Below are positions 21,740 through 33,053 of a stretch of 64,000 bases of DNA, piece by piece. The notes below the pieces were generated by a model. That model ran no database searches. It worked only from the letters and a program-made list of their open reading frames with translations, and was not told the DNA's origin. This DNA comes from Henckelia pumila (taxonomy: Eukaryota; Streptophyta; Magnoliopsida; Lamiales; Gesneriaceae): NCBI RefSeq assembly GCF_033568475.1, contig NC_133123.1, forward strand, positions 140,384,062 through 140,448,061, in the 5' to 3' direction. Each line of letters starts with the position of its first letter. Positions within the stretch are counted from its first letter, which is position 1. Position numbers and translations under genes: made by a program.

Positions 21740-22998
21740 CGGGTCGGGCCTCTACCCTATCCATACAGGGGTCAGGTCGGACACCTTTCCTACCCATACA
21801 GGGGTCGGATCGGACCGAACTCTTGGGCACAGCAAATTGGGCTCAATCATAAATTTATCCTTTTGGGATGTGCATATTGTTTGAGGCTTTTAGTGAGTTT
21901 GGGCCTCAATACACTGAGGTCTGATGAGTTTAGGATAAATTTTTCGAGCACAGGTTAATGAGGCTAGGATCAGACCAGACCCAACCCTTATATTTTTAGT
22001 GGAATCAAAATATTTTTTATATTTATTTAATTTCACACACATATATATAAATGATGTTTATACTTTTATCATGTCAGTCTAAAAATTACATAAAATTTAA
22101 TTTTATTAGCATCAAACGAGTTTATTTATTTGTATGCACATATTTGCATGCAAGATATATTAGTATATATGTAATATATTTTTTTATCTAAATTTTAAAA
22201 AATGAACAATGGACCTAAAACACACCATTGGTTTTTCGTGGTCTCCCACAGAATCTTGTACGGATGCGAAAACACAAAAATTTTGGTGAGACAAATCTAC
22301 TATTTGACACAGAACATAAAAAAAATATTACTTTTCATTTTATATCCAAATCAAAATGGCTAGTTTCATTGATACTAGGGTGCAGGAGAACCATGGGCAC
22401 TAGCACCTCATTTTTTTGTTTTGAATTTTGGATTTTGTTGAATTTTATACTCACAAACCCATCACTATCATTACCCGTCACTTTCACCACCCCACCACCA
22501 CCGCCTCACGTGGCCTAAAACCTCAAAGTCTAAAAATTACATAAAATTTAATTTTATTAGCATCAAATGAGTTTATTTATTTGTATGCACACATTTGCGT
22601 GCAAGATATATTAGTATATATATAATATATTTTTTTATCTAAATTTTAAAAAATGAAAAATTTACCTAAAACACACCATTGGTTTTTCGTGGTCTCCCAC
22701 AGAATCTTGTACGGATGCGAAAACACACAAATTCTGGTGAGACAAATCTACTATTTGACACAGAACATAAAAAAAATATTACTTTTCATTTTATATCCAA
22801 ATCAAAATGACTAGTTTCATTGATACTAGGGTGCAGGAGAACCATGGGTGCTAGCACCTCATTTTTTTTGTTTTGAATTTTGGATTTTGTTGAATTTTAT
22901 ACTCACAAACCCATCGCTATCATTACCCGTCACCTTCACCACCCCACCACCACCGCCTCACGTGGCATAAAACCTCAAAGTCGTTGCCTACCTAACCA
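21740..22998. repeat. Dispersed repeat with a 452-bp tandem duplication
   Basis: 21740-22077 contains CTCTACCCTATCCATACAGG phrases and matches 54795-55130. The following unit is present twice in tandem, about 22078-22530 and 22530-22982, nearly identical, each ending CCTCAAAGTC; a single diverged copy is at about 55130-55585. The open frame at 22228-22518 is not preserved in the other copies. The class of repeat is unknown. Tekay-A begins just to the right. Confidence 0.8.
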
Positions 22999-23002
22999 AC
23001 TA

Positions 23003-25087
23003 TGGGGACCTCGGGTTGCTAATCTATCTTAGGGCAATTAACGATTAATAAACAATTAATCATGTATTTAAAAGAATACTAAAACCAAATAATTTTTTTT
23101 TAAAAAAATATTACGCCTCGCTCGATCGGTAAAATCCTACCGATCGAGCGGGCAAGGGATCTCATCCCTCGGGTCTGAGCAAATCTTGACCTCGCTCGAT
23201 CGGTCAAATCATACCGATCGAGCGAGCAAAAAAATTTAAGTTTCTGCTCAGCAATAACAGGCCTCGCTCAATCGGTGAAATCCTACCGATCGAGCGGCCT
23301 CTCTGCACAGAAAATCTGCAGAAATATTTTGTGCTGTCAAAACTTGGATCAAAGCATAAATCCTCTACAAACATGGATTCTACACATGCTATAAAATCTG
23401 GAAATATGCATACATACATATATGAAGTCTCAAACATCAATCCATGCAATTATTACATCAAATGTATAGTTATAAAGGCATTAAACTATCAACTACACAA
23501 AGTGTACTTCAAGACATAATTATTTTACAAGTTTGATGCTAGTTCAACTATCATACATCATCTATAACCCGAGTCCTCACTTGCTAATTCTCGCTCCCAA
23601 GCTATCAATGTCGTCGTTGACTAGCTCCTGCCCCCTCTGTTGCCATGCACACATACAAAACAAAGCAACAATCGGATAAACTCCGGTGAGAAATCATTCC
23701 CAGTATAATCGACATATATAAAGCGTTAAATAAATCATATCGACTCTATTCATAATCGACTCAACAATAGAGCAAATAACGCATATATCGATTAAGAATT
23801 GATTCATATCACGTCGTTGCCATCAAGATTCGTAAACGATCTTGACATGGATATCCATCTATCGAAATCATTCCGGATTCAAAAATAAGGTCAACCTCCG
23901 ACCTCGGCATAGAACCAATTCAATAACATCTTGTATCATAATCATATCGACTCAAATTAAAGATCCACTACCTGGGATGGATCGACAACATCAAAATTAA
24001 ATCAAAACATAAACAAGTATGTGGTTTTGGTGGACAACTCAAGAATAATCGATCTTGAGTTTCAAACTCCCTAACTCGTGATGTCGTCATTATACCTTCG
24101 TATATCTTGGTTCTGAACACTTCCAATCTGAAATATAACAATCAGAACAATCATATCAAACTTCATTCAAGAAGATCAATCCAAAATTGGATCAAACTCA
24201 TGAATATAACGTCAATACAATCACTTCAAACCTCCAGCAAACTTCCTCGGTTCAAAGTCGGACTCCCTGAGTTGATCGAGCTTGAAACTAATCTAAAATG
24301 TAACGATTATGATCAAGAAGTATCAGTATACAATCACAAGATCCTCAGCTCAATCATAGGCAATCAAAACAACTTCACAACCTAAACCGGCGGCGTAGCG
24401 ATTGAAAATCGATAACCAACGAAATATCAAACATTTCCCGACTTTGAATACAATCCATATGCATATCACAACAGCAATAATCACTCATATAACCATATAA
24501 CAACAGCTATAACCATCGAACACAAGCTGAAAATCAGGATTAAGTACAAGCAACATGAATTCTTCAACCCGGTTTCGATATCGGAATAAATAAACGTTGA
24601 AGAACATATACATATCATCAATATCTGATATCTACCAACTTTTGAACTTCAAACCATACCGAAAGAAGTAAAACTTACACTAGATTGAAGCCCTCGTTGC
24701 AAGGATTTCAGAACACTTTTCGGAATCGAAATCGGACGATCGGAGCAAAAGTTACAAAGATTTGAAAGTCAAAATTCTAAATAAAAGAGAAGATCTCGGC
24801 TTGATGCTCTGTAAATTCTGAAGGAAGTGATGAATACTCATGCATATACACGTGTAATCTGACTACTCAAATGGGTGAAAAGATATATTTAAGCCAAATT
24901 GCAATTTAGTCCCTCAACTCTTCAATATTTGCAATTCGGTCCTCGGCCCTTATTTTAATTCAATTTCAATCCTAAATAATTTAAGAATATTAGAATTTAA
25001 ATCAAAAATCTAAATATTCCCAAATTAAATATACTCGAATTAAAATTAAATAATCTCAGATTAAATTAAATAATCTCGGGCCTTACA
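23003..25087 (-). repeat. Tekay-A 3' LTR
   Basis: 2085 bp, TGGGGACCTC...GGCCTTACA on the plus strand. Near-identical to 30059-32141. Contains three regularly spaced palindromes at its left end. Confidence 0.9.
23119..23296. repeat. Triple CGCTCGATCGG hairpin array (Tekay-A 3' LTR)
   Basis: Three 32-bp hairpins with 12-bp arms (CGCTCGATCGGT / ACCGATCGAGCG) start at 23119, 23193 and 23265, spaced 74 and 72 bp. The third has one mismatch (CGCTCAATCGG). Confidence 0.9.
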
Positions 25088-25101
25088 TTTCTCCCCCACT
25101 A
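25088..25101 (-). other. Tekay-A polypurine tract
   Basis: Plus strand TTTCTCCCCCACTA next to the LTR end; minus strand TAGTGGGGGAGAAA, a classic Ty3 plus-strand priming tract. Confidence 0.85.
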
Positions 25102-25246
25102 AGATATGAGTTCGTCCTCGAATTCATAAACAATATAGATATGCAGTCTGTATACTCATAAGAATAAAGAATAACAGAAAACTGAATAAGAACTCACATA
25201 AGTGGAACAAATAAGGAAATCTCTGTTTCATATCTTCTTCAACTTC

Positions 25247-25600
25247 TCATGTCGCTTCTTCAACTCCGTGCCGACTCCATTGAATCTTCACCAATGGAAT
25301 GGTCTTCGTTCGGAGTTGTTTTTCTTTTCTATCAAGAATCTGATTCGGTTTCTCGAAATAACTCAAAGTGTCATCGAGTTCAGCTTCATCAACGTGGATA
25401 ATATGCGATACATCAGGATGATACTTCCTCAACATCAAAACATGAAAAACATCATGAATACTAGACAAGGATGGAGGAAGAGCGAGTCGATAAGCAAGAT
25501 TGCCTATCTTCTCGAGAATCTCATGCGGCCCAATAAATCGCGGAGATAACTTTCCTCGCTTGCCAAATCGTATTGTGCCCCTGAAAGGTGAAATCTTCAA
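25247..25600 (-). pseudogene. Tekay-A integrase C-terminus with chromodomain-like tail
   Basis: 117 codons. It starts with G-P-H-E-I-L-E-K-I-G (the GPF/Y module of chromovirus integrases), then V-F-H-V-L-M-L-R-K-Y, and ends in a chromodomain-like stretch (I-L-D-R-K-E-K-Q-L-R and V-K-I-Q-W-S-R-H-G). Chromodomains steer chromovirus integration to particular chromatin. The frame terminates early; the parallel fragment at 32178-32489 continues with W-E-V-E-E-D-M, showing that a change at the end truncates this copy. Confidence 0.85.
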
Positions 25601-25660
25601 GAATACTCTATCTCCCTGTTCAAAAGATAATGGTCGTCTTCGAATATTCGCATATCTGGT

Positions 25661-25984
25661 TTATCTGTGCTGCGCTGTTCTCATTCTCTGCTGAATCAAC
25701 TTCACCTTCTCAGTCATCTGTCTGATCATATCCGGTCCCAATTTAGGCACCTCTGACACATCATCCCAGTACAATGGCGATCGACACTTCTTCCCATACA
25801 ACGCTTCAAATGGAGCCATCTCTATACTTGTCTGATAACTATTGTTATAAGAGAACTCCACAAGTGGTATAGAATCTTGCCATGTAACACCAAAATCAAG
25901 TTTCATAGCTCTAAACAAATCCTCAAGAGTCTGAATAGTTCGTTCAGATTGACCGTCAGTTTGAGAATGATAAGCAATACTCAA
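25661..25984 (-). pseudogene. Tekay-A integrase, end of catalytic core
   Basis: 107 codons with Y-H-S-Q-T-D-G-Q-S-E-R-T-I-Q, holding the third catalytic residue (glutamate), followed by F-S-Y-N-N-S-Y and Y-G-K-K-C-R-S-P. It is out of frame with the upstream part (26009-26542), a break of about 25 bases. Confidence 0.9.
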
Positions 25985-26008
25985 ATATAAGCGCGTACCT
26001 AGAGCTTC

Positions 26009-26542
26009 CTATAGGCTATGCCAAAAGTGCGAAGTAATTCTAGGATCTCGATCAGATACAATCGACTTTGGCACACCGTGCAATCTTACCACTTCTCGAA
26101 TATAGAGATCTGTCATTTGATCATGACGATAAGTCATTCGATAAGGAATAAAGCATGCAGATTTCGTCAATCTGTCTATGATCACCCAAATAGCATCGCA
26201 ACCTCGAGATGATCGTGAAAATTTTGTCACAAAGTCCATAGAAATATGATCCAATTTCCATTCAGGAATAGATAGACTCTGTAATAAGCCACCTGGTTTC
26301 TTTCTCTCAGCCTTCACTTGTTGGCAGTTCAAGCATTTTGATACAAATTCAGTCATATCAGACTTCATTTGTTTCCACCAGTACTGATTCTTCAAATCGT
26401 TGTACATTTTTCTGCCTCCAGGGTGAATACTGAATCGACTACAATGAGCTTCTTTCAAGATATTCTGTCTCAAATCTGAAATATCGGGAACAACCACTCG
26501 ATTATTCACATACAGAATATCATCATTACTAACCTTGTACAC
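26009..26542 (-). pseudogene. Tekay-A integrase, zinc-binding and first catalytic part
   Basis: 177 codons with the integrase zinc motif (H-C-S-R-F-S-I-H-P-G and C-L-N-C-Q-Q-V-K), and catalytic aspartates in S-M-D-F-V-T-K and V-S-D-R-D-P-R. It stops at W-H-S-L shortly after the second aspartate. Confidence 0.9.
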
Positions 26543-26578
26543 AGACTAATGTCCTGATCTGATCATTTCAATCGACTT

Positions 26579-26971
26579 CTATACACTCAAATCAGATTTC
26601 TGTGCTTCTTTGATTCGAATCAACAACTCAGGCTCAACACTGATAGCACAAATTCTCATCGGTCTTCTATCTGTCTCAAATATATATCCAGAAATACAGC
26701 AATCTTCAATCAAATTAGATACACCTATAGTAGATAAGGATAAGGCACATACCTTCCTACTTAGGGCATCAGCTGCTGCATTTGACTTCCCTGGATAATA
26801 TTTGATTTCACAGTCGAAATCCTTCAGTAAATCGAGCCATCTTCGTTGTCTCATGTTCAGTTCAGATTGTGAAAACAGATACTTCAGACTTTTGTGATCA
26901 AAAAATATTTCGAATTTCTCACCATACAAATAATGTCGCCAGATCTTCAATGCAAAAACAACAGCTGCCAA
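26579..26971 (-). pseudogene. Tekay-A RNase H, C-terminal part
   Basis: 130 codons starting in [11 protein letters not shown], with [10 protein letters not shown] and A-D-A-L-S-R-K. This is the end of the Ty3 RNase H plus the linker to integrase. A stop near 26550 separates it from integrase. The homologous segment of Tekay-C is at 32512-33053 on the plus strand. Confidence 0.9.
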
Positions 26972-27016
26972 TTCAAGATCATGAATTGAATATCTGACTT
27001 CATGTGGTTTCAGTTG

Positions 27017-27604
27017 TCAAGAAGCATAAGCGACAACATATCCTTTCTGCATCAAAATACATCCCAAACCTCGGTGAGAAACATCACAATAAACAACAAA
27101 ATCACCAGTACCTGAAGGGATTGTCAAAACTGGTGCTGTAGTCAACCTCTTCTTCAGCTCAAGAAAACTGGTTTCACATGCTTTAGACCACACAAACGGT
27201 GCATTCTTTTGTGTAAGCTGTGTAATAGGCTTTGAAATAGACGAGAAGTCTCGGATAAATCGACGATAATATCCTGCCAAACCCATAAAACTTCGAATTT
27301 TCGGCACAGATGTCGGTCTCTGCCAACTAATAACAGCTTCAACTTTGCTTGGATCAACTGAAATACCATCTCCTGATATAATATGACCCAGAAATACCAT
27401 CTGTTTCAACCAAAACTCACATTTGGATAGCTTCACATACAGTTTCTCTTCTCTCAACGTCTTCAAAACTGTTCTCAAGTGGTCAGCATGATCACATAAA
27501 TTCTTCGAGTAAATCAAAATATCATCGATAAATATGATCACGAAATCATCTAGATACTTTTGGAATACTCTATTCATCAATCCCATAAAAAACTGCTGGT
27601 GCAT
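27017..27604 (-). pseudogene. Tekay-A reverse transcriptase (catalytic part) and RNase H start
   Basis: 195 codons. The catalytic F-I-D-D-I-L-I-Y-S-K lies near residue 25, then F-L-G-H-I-I-S, R-S-F-M-G-L-A-G-Y-Y-R-R-F and the RNase H start (V-V-Y-C-D-V-S-H-R-G-L-G). Upstream RT is in another frame (27711-28229), with a gap of about 100 bases without an open frame. Confidence 0.9.
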
Positions 27605-27710
27605 TCGTTAAAACAAAAGGCATGACTATAAATTCATAATGGCCATACCTGGTTCTAAAAACAGTCTTAGGGATATCTTCATCTCTTACCCTCAATTGAT
27701 GATAGCCGGA

Positions 27711-28229
27711 TCACAAATCAATCTTTGAATATACTGACGAACCCTGCAATTTATCAAATAAATCATCTATACGAGGTAAAGGATAGAGATTCTTTACCGT
27801 TGCTTTGTTCAATTGCCGGTAGTCAATACATAATCTCATCGATCCGTCCTTCTTTCTAACAAACAACACCGGAGCTCCCCAGGACGAAACGCTCGGTCTG
27901 ATATATCCCTTGGCCAACAATTCTTCAAGTTGGTCCTTCAACTCTTTCAACTCTATCGGTGCCATACGATAAGATGCTTTCGATATCGGCTGTGTACCTG
28001 GCATCAACTCAATGTTGAAATCTACCTCTCGATATGGTGCCAATCCCGGAATCTCGTCAGGGAAAACATCAGCGAATTCGCTAACCACTGGCAAGTCAGC
28101 CAATTGTGGGCTAGTCTTCAATATATCGACTGCATAAATAAGAAATCCCTCAGCCCCTTTCTGTAATAAATCAGTCATAGAAAGAATAAATTTTGGCTCG
28201 TGATCCCTTACCGTAGAATTTCCATTCAT
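27711..28229 (-). pseudogene. Tekay-A reverse transcriptase, N-terminal part
   Basis: 172 codons with [25 protein letters not shown] and C-I-D-Y-R-Q-L-N-K, the entry motifs of Ty3 RT, ending Y-S-K-I-D-L just before the first catalytic aspartate region. It overlaps the protease frame by about 60 bases in a different phase. Confidence 0.9.
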
Positions 28230-28839
28230 CAGCCATATCAGGTCTGAATCTTAAAATTTTCTGAAAACAGTCAACTGTAGCTCTGTACTTGGTTAACATA
28301 TCAACACCGATTATACAATCAAAATCAGACAAATCGAGTACAACACAATCAATCTCAATCTCATGACCCTCAGACTGTAATATACAATTTCGTACAGACT
28401 TCACTGATATGATACCTCTTCCCAACGGAGATGAAATAGATACTACAGTAGCTAAAGGTTCAACAGGCAACTCGTTTAATGCAACAAATTGCTCAGAAAT
28501 AAATGTGTGCATTGCACCAGTATCAAATAAGGCATAAGCAGGATAACCATAAAGAAAACAGTTACCTGCAATCACATCATATGGAGCAGCTTGTGCTTGC
28601 TCTTCAGTCAGTGCAAACACTCGAGCTTGTTGCCTCTGTTGCTGGCTCCCAGCTTGATTTCCTCCAGTACGGCTCTGTGCTGATGGTTGAGGTTGGAATG
28701 AATGCACTGAGGATGCTTGCCTCTCTGTTTGTGTCACGGTTCGAGATCCACTTGCACCCTGTGCACCTTTAGAACCTCGCTGTGGGCATACTCTCGCAAA
28801 ATGACCTGATTGTTGACAAATGTGACAACTACCAAACAC
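28171..28839 (-). pseudogene. Tekay-A zinc knuckle and protease
   Basis: 222 codons. A CCHC knuckle (C-H-I-C-Q-Q-S-G-H-F-A-R-V-C) lies at about residues 5-18, then a Gln/Ser-rich linker, then the aspartic protease with F-D-T-G-A-M-H-T-F. It is separated from gag by a frame change near 28840-28930. Confidence 0.9.
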
Positions 28840-28923
28840 TCATTTGCATTGCTCATTGGTATGACGTCCCCCACATTTGGAACAGTAAACATCATAAGTA
28901 CCGGATTTTTGTCCACCTCTGAA

Positions 28924-29673
28924 CTATCTGGATCCACTGGAACTAGAAGAGCTACCACCTGGACGCTTAAACTGTTTGCTTTTGCCCTTAAAGAAAATTT
29001 TCTTACCACTGCTACTACCTCCAGCATCAAATCGAGGTGGTGGTAGAATTTGTGACTGCTCTTGCGGTGGTCTCATCGGTTGTGGCACAAATTGTGTTCC
29101 TCGTTGCCTCAGTATTCCTGCTTCAGCCCCCTTTGCACGATTCAGAGCATCGGCAAAGGTATTCGATCTTCCCGAATTAACAAGAGTGAATACATCGGGA
29201 TTCAAGCCATTGATAAATTGATCGGCTTGAGCTTCATCACTAACAACAATATTTGGAGCAAACTTCAACAAGCTAGTGAACTTTGAAACATATTCTTCGA
29301 TATTTAACTGTCCTGGTGCAAACTTGCAAACTCTGCTCCTTTGTCCTTTCGATAAGAAACAGGAAAGAACCGTTGTAAGAAACAGGAAAGAACCTTGATT
29401 TTCAAACGCTCTCTTCTTCGCTATCCACCAACTCTTTGCAAGGCCATGTAGTTGATGAATCATCAGTCTCACACGACGATCATCTGTATAGTCGAGGGAT
29501 TCAAATAACTGCTTGATATCCTCAAGCCAATTCTCACAATCAACAGAATTTTCAGTTCCTTGCAATGTTGGTGGTTTGAATGACTGGAATCGTTTCAAAA
29601 GTTTCTCCATCGGATTAGCATCACCAAACACATCAGCAGAAGTACTACTCTGTCCATGTTTAGGTGCTGTCAC
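28924..29673 (-). pseudogene. Tekay-A gag
   Basis: 249 codons: E-K-L-L-K-R-F-Q-S-F-K-P-P-T, a retrotransposon gag domain with W-L-E-D-I-K-Q-L-F, then a basic, Ser-rich end. A 23-bp tandem duplication (TAAGAAACAGGAAAGAACC at 29353 and 29376) alters the reading in the middle of the domain, replacing the usual sequence with F-L-F-L-T-T-V-L-S-C. Confidence 0.85.
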
Positions 29674-30038
29674 CGGTATCTGTGCAGCATTAGTCTGCTC
29701 TGGCTAATTCATTGCCAAAGTCTGTCTAGTAGTCGGTGCTCGTCGGGGAGGCATATCTGATAATCAAACAGATTAGTGTACAATTCATCATCACATCATA
29801 ACACAATTCTGTTTCAGTCCCTCCTCTGATAAGCACAAAATGCCTTCTCAAAAGATTGAGTTCTGATTCAATTGCAGTCTAGCATGCTTCCACTGATATC
29901 AGATAACAAATAACATGCAAGTCTTAAAGCTGTAAATCAATTCAGATAATAAACATGCTTCAAGAATATAGACATAATTAAATCAAAATAGAAGACTCGA
30001 TCTACCCCGCTCATCTATTCTCAGTTCGAGAAACTTAG

Positions 30039-30051
30039 CGCTCTGATACCA
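30039..30051 (-). other. Tekay-A primer binding site (tRNA-Met type)
   Basis: Minus strand TGGTATCAGAGCG. Seven bases separate it from the LTR terminus at 30059. Confidence 0.85.
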
Positions 30052-30058
30052 CCTGTTG

Positions 30059-32141
30059 TGGGGACCTCGGGTTGCTAATCCATCTTAGGGCAATTAACGA
30101 TTAATAAATAATTAATCATGTATTTAAAAAAATACTCAAACCAAATAAATTTTTTTTTTAAAAAAATATACACCTCGCTCGATCGGTAAAATCTTACCGA
30201 TCGAGCGGGCAAGGGATCTCATCCCTCGGGTCTGAGAAAATCTTGACCTCGCTCGATCGGTCAAATCTTACCGATCGAGCGAGCAAAAAAATTTAAGTTT
30301 CTGCTCAGCAATAACAAGGCTCGCTCGATCGGTGAAATCCTATCGATCGAGCGGCCTCTCTGCACAGAAAATCTGCAAAAATGTTTTGTGCTGTCAAAAC
30401 TTGGATCAAAGCATAAATCCTCAACAAACATGGATTCTACACATGCTATAAAATCTGGAAATATGCATACATACATATATGAAGTCTCAAGCATCAATCC
30501 ATGCAATTATTACATCAAACGGATAGTTATAAAGGCATTAAACTATCAACTATACAAAGTGTACTTCAAGACATAATTCTTTTACAAGTTTGATGCTAGT
30601 TCAACTATCATACATCATCTATAACCCGAGTCCTCACTTGCTAATTCTCGTTCCCAAGCTATCAATGTCGTCGTTGACTAGCTCCTGCCCCCTCTGTTGC
30701 CATGCACACATACAAAACAAAGCAACAGCCGGATAAACTCCGGTGAGAAATCATTCCCAGTATAATCGACATATATAAAGCGTTAAATAAATCATATCGA
30801 CTTTATTCATAATCGACTCAATAATAGAGTAAATAACGCATATATCGATTAAGAATTGATTCATATCACGTCGTTGCCATCAAGATTCGTAAACGATCTT
30901 GACATGGATATCCATCTATCGAAATCATTCCAGATTCGAAAATAAGGTCAACCTCCGACCTCGACATAGAACCAATTCAATAACATCTCGTATCATAATC
31001 ATATCGACTCAAATTAAAGATCCACTGCCTGGGATGGATCGACAACATCAAAATCAAATCAAAAACATAAACAAGTATGTGGTTTTGGCGGGATAACTCA
31101 AGAATAATCGATCTTGAGAAACTCCCTAACGCGTGATGTCGTCATTATACCTTCGTATATCTTGGTTCTGAACACTTCCAATCTGAAATATAACAATCAG
31201 AACAATCATATCAAACTTCATTCAAGATGATCAATCCAAAATCGGATCAAACTCATCAATATAACGTCAATACAATCACTTCAAACCTCCAGCAAACTTC
31301 CTCGGTTCAAAGTCGGACTCCCAGAGTTGATCGAGCTTGAAACTAATCTGAAATGTAACGATTATGATCAAGAAGTATCAGTATACAATCACAAGATCCT
31401 AAGCTCAATCATAGGCTATCAAAACAACTTCACAACCTAAACCGGTGGCGTAGCGATTGAAAATCGGTAACCGATGAAATATCAAACATTTCCCGACTTT
31501 GAATACAATCCATATGCATATCACAACAGCAATAATCACTTATATAACCATATAACAGCAGCTATAACCATCGAACACAAGCTGCAAATCAGGATTAAGT
31601 ACAAGCAACATGAATTCTTCAACCGGTTTCGATATTGGAATAAATAAACGTCGAAGAACATATACATATCATCAATATCTGATATCTACAAACTTTCGAA
31701 CTTCAAACCATACCGAAAGAAGTAAAACTTACACTAGATCGAAGCCCTCATTGCAAGGATTCCAAAACACTTTTCGGAATCAAAATCGGACGATCGGAGC
31801 AAAAGTTACAAAGATTTGAAAGTCAAAATTCTAAAGAAAAGAGAAGATCTTGGCTTGGTGCTCTGTAAATTCTGAAGGAAGTGATGAATACTCATGCATA
31901 TACACGTGTAATCTGACTACTCAAATGGGTGAAAAGATATATTCAAGCCAAATTGCAATTTAGTCCCTCAACTCTTCAATATTTGCAATTCGGTCCTCGG
32001 CCCTTATTTTAATTCAATTTCAATCCTAAATAATTTAAGAATATTAGAATTTAAATCGAAACTCTAAATATTCCCAAATTAAATATATTCGGATTAAAAT
32101 TAAATAATCTCGGATTAAATTAAATAATCCTGGGCCTTACA
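30059..32141 (-). repeat. Tekay-A 5' LTR
   Basis: 2083 bp, TGGGGACC...GGCCTTACA, near-identical to 23003-25087. It carries the same triple hairpin array: 30176-30207, 30250-30281 and 30322-30353. Its outer end is followed directly by another polypurine tract and internal region rather than by host DNA. Confidence 0.9.
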
Positions 32142-32511
32142 TTTCTCCCCCACTAAGATATGAGTTCGTCCTCGAATTCATAAACAGTACAGATATGCAA
32201 TTTGTATACTCATAAGAATAAAGAATAATAGAAAACTGAATAAGAACTCACATAAGTGGAACAAATAAGGAAATCTCTGTTTCATATCTTCTTCAACTTC
32301 CCATGTCGCTTCTTCAACTCCGTGCCGACTCCATTGAATCTTCACCAATGGAATGGTCTTCGTTCGGAGTTGCTTTTCTTTTCTATCAAGAATCTGATTC
32401 GGTTTCTCGAAATAACTCAAAGTGTCATCGAGTTCAGCTTCATCAACGTGGATAATATGCGATACATCAAGATGATACTTCCTCAACATCGAAACATGAA
32501 AAACATTATGT
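32142..32511 (-). mobile_element. Second Tekay internal fragment (chromodomain end)
   Basis: Begins with the polypurine tract (plus strand TTTCTCCCCCACT) and then a minus-strand frame (32178-32489, 103 codons) matching the chromodomain tail of Tekay-A, including H-G-V-E-E-A-T-W-E-V-E-E-D. It is cut off at about 32511, where plus-strand Tekay-C sequence begins. It makes the region an LTR-internal-LTR-internal chain, as left by recombination between tandem or neighbouring copies. Confidence 0.85.
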
Positions 32512-33053
32512 GATAGAATATGCTTCCAGGCAATTGAAACCTCACGAGATTAGATACCCAGTACACGATCTTGAGCTTGCAGCTATTGTCTTTGCGTTGA
32601 AAATTTGACGTCATTATTTATATGATGAGACTTTTGAGATATTTTCTAATCATAAAAGCTTGAAGTATTTGTTTTCTCAAGCCGAATTAAATATGAGACA
32701 AAGACGTTGGTTGGACTTACTGAAAGATTTTGACTGTGAGATTAAGTATTATCCATGGAAGTCTAATGCAGCGGCTGATGCACTAAGTAGAAAGGTATGT
32801 GATTTATCCTTATCTACTATGCGAGTCTCTAAGTTAATTGAAGATTGCTGTGTATCTGGTTTGGATTTTGAGACAGATGTGCAACTTGTACGGGTTTATG
32901 CAATCACAGCTGAGCCGGAGTTATTTATTCGAATTAAAAAAGCCCAGAAAGCTGATCAAAACGTTCAAAATTCGATTGAAAGAGTTAGAACTGGACATGA
33001 GTCAGAGTTTCAGGTTAGTATGGATGGAATTTTGTTTGTTAATCGACGTATTG
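32512..33053 (+). pseudogene. Tekay-C pol, RNase H part (left half of split element)
   Basis: Plus-strand continuation of a Tekay pol. The frame starts inside RNase H ([11 protein letters not shown]) with a stop near 32608; the main frame 32660-33073 has [11 protein letters not shown] and A-D-A-L-S-R-K. It is interrupted at 33053/33054 by Tekay-B; the reading resumes in the same phase at 51297. Everything upstream (gag to RT, 5' LTR) is missing. Confidence 0.85.
33050..33053. other. Direct repeat ATTG left of Tekay-B
   Basis: ATTG here and at 51293-51296 flank Tekay-B. With one copy removed, the Tekay-C reading frame is continuous across the insertion point, so this is the target-site duplication. 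Ty3 elements usually make 5 bp; only 4 are certain here. Confidence 0.7.

Larger units (their letters stand above)
23003..32141 (-). mobile_element. Tekay-A: Tekay/Del-type chromovirus (Ty3/Gypsy)
   Basis: Two 2.08-kb LTRs flank a minus-strand internal region with gag, protease, RT, RNase H, integrase and a C-terminal chromodomain-like segment, plus a Met-type PBS and a polypurine tract. Domain order and the chromodomain tail fit the Tekay (Del) chromoviruses. All genes are broken by frameshifts or stops. Right of the 5' LTR another piece of internal region follows instead of host DNA, so this is one unit of a recombined LTR-internal-LTR-internal chain. The left flank is AACTA; no matching repeat is seen on the right. 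Confidence 0.9.

Noticed and set aside
22228..22518. A 96-codon ORF in the dispersed repeat
   Set aside because: Not preserved as an open frame in the tandem copy or in the copy at 55130-55585.
23119..23296. CRISPR-like look of evenly spaced repeats
   Set aside because: Each unit is a palindrome in an LTR of a plant retrotransposon, the spacers are repeated between copies, and there are no cas genes.
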